DNA of 64,000 bases from Kribbella sp. ALI-6-A (GTDB lineage Bacteria; Actinomycetota; Actinomycetes; Propionibacteriales; Kribbellaceae): assembly GCF_001984195.1 (NCBI RefSeq), contig NZ_MTQN01000010.1:310001-374000 (forward strand), written 5' to 3'. The position numbers and the translations under genes are program-made. Every line of letters begins with the position of its first letter. Position 1 is the stretch's first letter. This document shows positions 60,116 through 64,000 of the stretch, piece after piece. The notes beneath the pieces were generated by a model. That model saw only the letters and a program-made list of their open reading frames with translations. It did not search any database and was not told the DNA's origin.

Positions 60116-61188
60116 TGACGATCCCTGGCACGCCCCGGCTGCACGACCATCTGGCGGAGGCGATCAAGGACCCCGATCCGATCCGCGTCTCCACCGGGTC
60201 GGGCCACGACCTGATCTGCCTGCGGTTCGAGACGATGAAGGTCTACTCCGCGCTCGGCGCCGTCCGGCACCTGCTGGAGACCGGCGCCGTCCGTCCCGGC
60301 GACACGCTGATCGACAGCTCCAGCGGGATCTACGCGCACGCGCTCGCGCTGGCCTGCCACCGGTACGGGATGAAGTGCCACATCGTCGGCTCGACCACCG
60401 TCGACCGGACACTGAAGATCCAGCTGGAGATCCTCGGCGCCACCGTCGAGCAGGTCCCGTCGTCGAACAACCTGCAGCTCGACCAGAACCTGCGGGTCCG
60501 CCGGATCGCCGAGATCCTGCGCGACAACCCGTCGTACCACTGGATGCGGCAGTACCACGACGACATCCACTACCTCGGGTACGGCGCGGTGGCCGAACTG
60601 GTCGACCAGGTCGCGCCGGCCGGGCCGATCTGCCTGGTCGGCGGGGTCGGGACCGGTGCGTCGACCGGCGCGATCGCGGCGTACTTGCGCGATCGTGGGC
60701 GGGAGGTGAACCTGGTCGGCGTCCAGCCGTTCGGCAGCATCACCTTCGGCGCCGGGCACACCCAGGACCCGGAGATGATCATCGCCGGGATCGGCAGCTC
60801 GATCGAGTTCCGCAACGTCCGGCACGAGCTGTACGACCGGCTGCACTGGGTCTCGTTCGACTACGCGATGTCGGCGGCGGTGGATCTGCTGCGGACCTCC
60901 GGGGTGTTCGCCGGGTTGTCCGCGGGCGCGGCGTACCTGTCCGCATTGTGGGAACACCACTGCGACAGCAGCCGGCAGCACGTGTTCCTGGCCGCCGACA
61001 CCGGCAACCGGTACGTCGACTCCGCTTTTTCCCGGCATGCCGAGGCACGGCCGATGGACAGCATGCGGCCGCGGGAGATCGACTCGCTCGACCAGCTCGC
61101 CGTGCCGTGGTCGGCGATGTCCTGGGATCGCCGCGAATCGGCGCTGATGCAGCGCGAACAGTTTCCATCTGCGACTCCGTCGCACTAA
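60115..61188 (+). CDS. Fold-type-II PLP-dependent enzyme (cysteine synthase/SbnA-like)
   Basis: 357 aa. Tryptophan-synthase-beta-like fold: probable PLP lysine Lys42 in FETMKVYSALG, substrate loop DSSSGIYAHALA replacing the usual SGNTG, and phosphate-binding GVGTGAST near 185. It differs from housekeeping cysteine synthases in all three motifs. SbnA-type relatives make 2,3-diaminopropionate precursors of metallophores by beta-replacement on phosphoserine. Placement directly after an importer under a Zur-like site suggests a chelator building block; reaction is unproven. Confidence 0.82.
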   Translation: MTIPGTPRLHDHLAEAIKDPDPIRVSTGSGHDLICLRFETMKVYSALGAVRHLLETGAVRPGDTLIDSSSGIYAHALALACHRYGMKCHIVGSTTVDRTLKIQLEILGATVEQVPSSNNLQLDQNLRVRRIAEILRDNPSYHWMRQYHDDIHYLGYGAVAELVDQVAPAGPICLVGGVGTGASTGAIAAYLRDRGREVNLVGVQPFGSITFGAGHTQDPEMIIAGIGSSIEFRNVRHELYDRLHWVSFDYAMSAAVDLLRTSGVFAGLSAGAAYLSALWEHHCDSSRQHVFLAADTGNRYVDSAFSRHAEARPMDSMRPREIDSLDQLAVPWSAMSWDRRESALMQREQFPSATPSH

Positions 61189-61191
61189 CCT
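61186..61191 (+). promoter_or_regulatory. -10-like box before oxygenase gene
   Basis: TAACCT overlapping the PLP-enzyme stop, 7 bases before the ATG at 61199; possible internal leaderless promoter. Confidence 0.35.
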
Positions 61192-61198
61192 GATGACC

Positions 61199-61990
61199 AT
61201 GTCGGGGTATGTGCTGCTGCCGCGGTTGTTCACGGCAACGGAGGTCGAGCGGCTGCGGGACGCGGTCGAGCAGGTGCACGCGACCGTCGTGTCCGCCGCG
61301 GAGGCGGGCGAGACGACGGTGACCGTCTGGCCCGACGGCCACCGGCTGGAGACGATCGACGGCACGACGATCCACTGGGAGCCGGACGCGCCGGGCAAGG
61401 CGGTCCGCTCGCTGTCGCCGATCTCCGGGATGTCGCCGGTGATCGACGCGCTGTGGACCGACGGGCGGCTCACGACGCCGATGGCGTCGGTGCTGAACTC
61501 GTTGCCCACCGCACCGTCGCGTCCGCTGGAGGCCGCGGAGCTCGGTCCGTTCGTGGCCAAGCTCAACTTCAAGCGGGCCGGGGTCGGGTCGGAGTTCGCC
61601 TGGCACCAGGACTTCCCGTACTGGTACTGCTGCGCCGGCGACGCGGCGTACCAGGTTGCCACCGCGATCGTGATGCTCGACGACAACACCGTCGAGAACG
61701 GCGCGATGACGCTGATTCCGGGTAGCCATCTGGCCGGCCCGGCACCGCGTGACCCGCGGGAGCCGACCGGGCTGCTGGTCGATCCGCGATCCGTCGACGA
61801 GTCGGCGGCGGTGACGATCGAGGCGCCGGCCGGGTCGGTGCTGATGTTCCCCGGCCTGATGGTGCACCGCTCCGCGCCGAACCGGACGGCGACCGACCGC
61901 CGGTCGCTGCTCTTCTGCTTCCAGCCCGCTGGTCGTCCCGAGTTGTCCGCCCTGACCTACAACGCCGAAAGGCTGGCCGATCTAGCATGA
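61199..61990 (+). CDS. Phytanoyl-CoA dioxygenase (PhyH)-like Fe(II)/2-oxoglutarate oxygenase
   Basis: 263 aa. Double-stranded beta-helix with iron ligands in WHQDFPYW (His-x-Asp, near 138-140) and VHRSAPNRT (distal His, with Arg for 2-oxoglutarate). Likely hydroxylates a free or tethered amino-acid-like intermediate. ATG at 61199 chosen for the -10-like spacing; the ATG at 61193 two codons earlier is equally in frame. Its stop overlaps the next ATG (ATGA). Confidence 0.87.
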   Translation: MSGYVLLPRLFTATEVERLRDAVEQVHATVVSAAEAGETTVTVWPDGHRLETIDGTTIHWEPDAPGKAVRSLSPISGMSPVIDALWTDGRLTTPMASVLNSLPTAPSRPLEAAELGPFVAKLNFKRAGVGSEFAWHQDFPYWYCCAGDAAYQVATAIVMLDDNTVENGAMTLIPGSHLAGPAPRDPREPTGLLVDPRSVDESAAVTIEAPAGSVLMFPGLMVHRSAPNRTATDRRSLLFCFQPAGRPELSALTYNAERLADLA

Positions 61991-62808
61991 TCGATTCCGT
62001 CACCGCCCTGACCGAATCCGTTCTCGCCGGGGAGCGGGGGCCCGCGCCGTCGACGGTGCCGGTGATCAGCGCGTTCTGGTTGCACAACACGACCCGGCTG
62101 CCCGGCGCCGACGTGACGTACAAGAACTACTACGTCCTGCTGCGGGTCGGCGAGGTCTTCGGCGCCTGCGCGTTCGAGGAGGGCGAGCTCGACCCGTCGT
62201 ACTGCGCGGACGTGTCCGGGCAGTCGTTGGAGGCGCTGCTGGTGGACGCGCCGCTGCCCGTGCGGATCGCCGCGCTGGATGCCTACCTGGCCTCGGTCGA
62301 GCCGCATCACGAGGCCGCCGGTGCCGAGGAGATCGTCCTGCCCGCCGGTACGCCGGACGTCCGCGCCCGGGCGCGTGACGCGGCCGTGGCCGGGCTGCTG
62401 GATGTCGCCGAGGGCTCGAAGGTGGCGCTGATCGGCGTGGTGAACCCGCTCGTGGACGCGATCACGTCACGAGGCGGTATCTGTTTGCCGTGCGACTTCA
62501 ACCTGCGTGAGACCGCCTCCGGACTGCCGGTTTCCCGCGACATGACGGAGGTTCTGGACGCCGCCGACGCGGTCGTGGCGACCGGAATGACGTTGAGCAA
62601 CGGAAGTTTCGACGTTCTCCTCGACCGTTGCCGTGAGCAAGCGAAGCCGCTGGCCGTCTATGCTCAGACCGGAAGCGCGGTGGTGCGCGCCTTCCTCGGC
62701 TCCGGGGTCACCGCGGTGTCCGCCGAGCCGTTTCCCTTTTCCCAGTTCAGCTCCCGCCCGACGAGCTTGTACCGCTATCACTTCCAGGACGGAGCGTTCC
62801 GCACGTGA
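61987..62808 (+). CDS. DUF4213/DUF364 Rossmann-like protein
   Basis: 273 aa. N-terminal DUF4213 enolase-N-like part (about 15-110, TYKNYYVLLRVGEVFGACAF) and C-terminal DUF364 Rossmann-like part (about 130-260, VALIGVVNPLVDAI; VVATGMTLSNGSFDVLLDRC). The one characterised DUF364 structure was proposed to act in heavy-metal chelation chemistry; true activity is unknown. Overlaps the oxygenase upstream and the MFS gene downstream (GTGA), so part of the same pathway. Confidence 0.85.
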   Translation: MIDSVTALTESVLAGERGPAPSTVPVISAFWLHNTTRLPGADVTYKNYYVLLRVGEVFGACAFEEGELDPSYCADVSGQSLEALLVDAPLPVRIAALDAYLASVEPHHEAAGAEEIVLPAGTPDVRARARDAAVAGLLDVAEGSKVALIGVVNPLVDAITSRGGICLPCDFNLRETASGLPVSRDMTEVLDAADAVVATGMTLSNGSFDVLLDRCREQAKPLAVYAQTGSAVVRAFLGSGVTAVSAEPFPFSQFSSRPTSLYRYHFQDGAFRT

Positions 62809-64000
62809 GCACCGACAGCCGCAACCCAGCTGTGTCATCGTCCACCATCACCCCCTCGGCCCCGGCCGCTGCTGTTGCCTCGGGCACCGGGTCGGCAAGT
62901 GCCGGAGCCGTCCCGGGTGATCTGGCGATGACCCGCCGGCTCTGGCCGTTCCTGCTGGCCTCGACGGTGAGCCTGATCCCGTTCACCGTGTTCGGCATGT
63001 ACCTGGTGCCGATCGCGGACGCGGCCGACGGCAGTGTGGCGGAGATCGGCGGGCTGCGGGGGCTCGGCGGTCTGGCGGCGCTGGTGGTCGGGTTCGCGCT
63101 CGCGCCGCTGATCGACCGGCTGGCGCGTGAGCTGGTCGCGGCCGGTGGGCTGGCGCTGCTCGGGCTGTCCGCGCTGCTCGGTGCGGTCGGCAACGTGTTC
63201 GCGCTGGCCACGTTCTGCCTGCTGATCGGCGCGTCCACCTCGATCCTCGGGCCGTCGATCGGCGCCGCGGCGGCGGACCGGTTCAACTCGCCGGCGGCTG
63301 CCGGCCGGGCCGCCACGCTGGTCTCGGCGACCACGTCGATGATGGCGATGCTCGCTGCGCCGGTGCTCGCCGTACCGGGTCTCGTCTGGGGCTGGCGGGG
63401 CAACCTGATCGCCGCCGCGGTGATTTCGCTCGCGCTCTCCGCCGCGTTCTTCTGGCGGGGCCGCGGCCGCAAGGCGCCGATCCGGGCCGAGGGGGCCGCC
63501 CGGATGAGCTACCTGGCGACGTACCGGGAACTGGCGCGGATCCCCGGCGCCGTGCCACTGCTGGCGGTCGCGATGCTGCGGACCGCCGCCTTCATGGGGT
63601 ATCTGGCCTACCTGGCGGCGTTCTACGACGAGAAGTTCGCGCTCGAGCCCGGGTGGTTCGCGCTGGTGTGGTCGCTGAGCGGGGCGTCGTTCTTCCTGGG
63701 CAATCTCTTCGCGGGCCGGTTCCTGGCGCTCGACCGGCCGTGGCTGGGTGCCGACAAGCTGCTGGTCGCGGGCGTCGTCGCCGCGCTGGTCAGTGTGACG
63801 GCCTTCTACTTCTCCCCGACGCTGCCGACCACGCTAATCCTCACCGCGTTGATGGGCGCCAGCCACGCCACCGTCGCCGCCTGCGTCACCACCCTGCTCG
63901 TACGGCGTAGTGGCGACCTGCGCGGCTCGGCGCTCAGCGTCAACGCCGCGGGGATGTCGCTGGGCGTCTTCCTCGGCGCCGCGATCGGAGGTCTCGGGCT
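62805..64000 (+). CDS. MFS transporter, 3' end outside window
   Basis: Open frame of 398 codons without stop. Ser/Ala-rich cytoplasmic start, then helices from about residue 50 (RRLWPFLLASTVSLIPFTVF) through at least eleven more; loop DRLARELVAAGG between helices 2 and 3 fits the MFS signature position. GTG at 62805 overlaps the DUF364 stop. As the last visible gene of the operon it is the natural exporter of the small molecule made by the PLP enzyme, oxygenase and DUF364 protein. Confidence 0.88.
   Translation, partial: MSTDSRNPAVSSSTITPSAPAAAVASGTGSASAGAVPGDLAMTRRLWPFLLASTVSLIPFTVFGMYLVPIADAADGSVAEIGGLRGLGGLAALVVGFALAPLIDRLARELVAAGGLALLGLSALLGAVGNVFALATFCLLIGASTSILGPSIGAAAADRFNSPAAAGRAATLVSATTSMMAMLAAPVLAVPGLVWGWRGNLIAAAVISLALSAAFFWRGRGRKAPIRAEGAARMSYLATYRELARIPGAVPLLAVAMLRTAAFMGYLAYLAAFYDEKFALEPGWFALVWSLSGASFFLGNLFAGRFLALDRPWLGADKLLVAGVVAALVSVTAFYFSPTLPTTLILTALMGASHATVAACVTTLLVRRSGDLRGSALSVNAAGMSLGVFLGAAIGGLG

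Noticed and set aside
59308..61689. 793-codon minus-strand frame
   Set aside because: Lies opposite the ATPase, PLP and oxygenase genes; low-complexity shadow sequence.

Overview
The window is about 70% G+C DNA from an actinomycete. Pointers are GTG starts, four-base ATGA/GTGA gene overlaps, ANTAR, SepX, LmeA-type and DUF2382 proteins, and many promoters whose -10 box lies only 6-7 bases before the start codon. The gene set and a secreted GH87 glucanase suggest a soil member of Propionibacteriales such as Kribbella; that genus call is an inference. Genes run almost without gaps and no gene-free stretch exceeds 300 bases. There are two tRNA genes (Arg-CCU, Ala-CGC), and no rRNA, CRISPR array or intact insertion sequence.

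Layout. 1-5: end of a modular alpha-1,3-glucanase, then a GAF-ANTAR regulator behind a GlxA/AraC-type activator. 5-13 kb: small membrane, stress and regulatory genes (LmeA-like, VOC, DUF1707-PadR pair, LEA-like repeat protein, YchJ, alpha/beta hydrolase, quinone reductase, PRC/DUF2382). 13-23 kb: a large LuxR (LAL) regulator, a Tat-exported phosphoesterase-LamG protein, tRNA-Arg, a secreted serine protease, a SigE-type sigma factor with a META-domain partner, and secreted hydrolase and lipoprotein genes. 23-30 kb: small enzymes, mscL, a CpaB-like SAF protein and an FmdB/Ruc-type zinc-ribbon chaperone behind a CIRCE-like element, then a GT-C-like membrane protein. 30-40 kb: penicillin-acylase family enzyme, kinase-like protein, 5-FTHF cyclo-ligase, UTP-glucose-1-phosphate uridylyltransferase, a MoeA/Glp-MoaC-Mog-RimJ run and SepX/GlpR, then tRNA-Ala. 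40-47 kb: an MMPL-histidine kinase-response regulator operon, a TetR gene facing an SDR-deazaflavin oxidoreductase pair with twin operators, and a broken P-loop kinase. 47-54 kb: membrane and pentapeptide proteins, a ROK protein and a YcnI-CopC-CopD copper cluster. 54-64 kb: MarR, FMN reductase, and a tight operon running off the window: Opp-type ABC importer (binding protein, two permeases, double ATPase), fold-type-II PLP enzyme, PhyH-type oxygenase, DUF4213/DUF364 protein and MFS transporter.

The most interesting region is that last operon. Its first promoter has a Zur-like palindrome over the -35 box, and gene content (import, small-molecule biosynthesis, a DUF364 protein of a family linked to heavy-metal chelation, export) fits an uncharacterised zinc or other metal chelator made, exported and taken back up. 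Other points worth attention are the CIRCE-like site at the Ruc-like gene, the Glp-SepX cell-division neighbourhood, and a 29-base tandem repeat that makes a chain of overlapping GTGA stop/start signals between the sigma factor and its META-domain partner.
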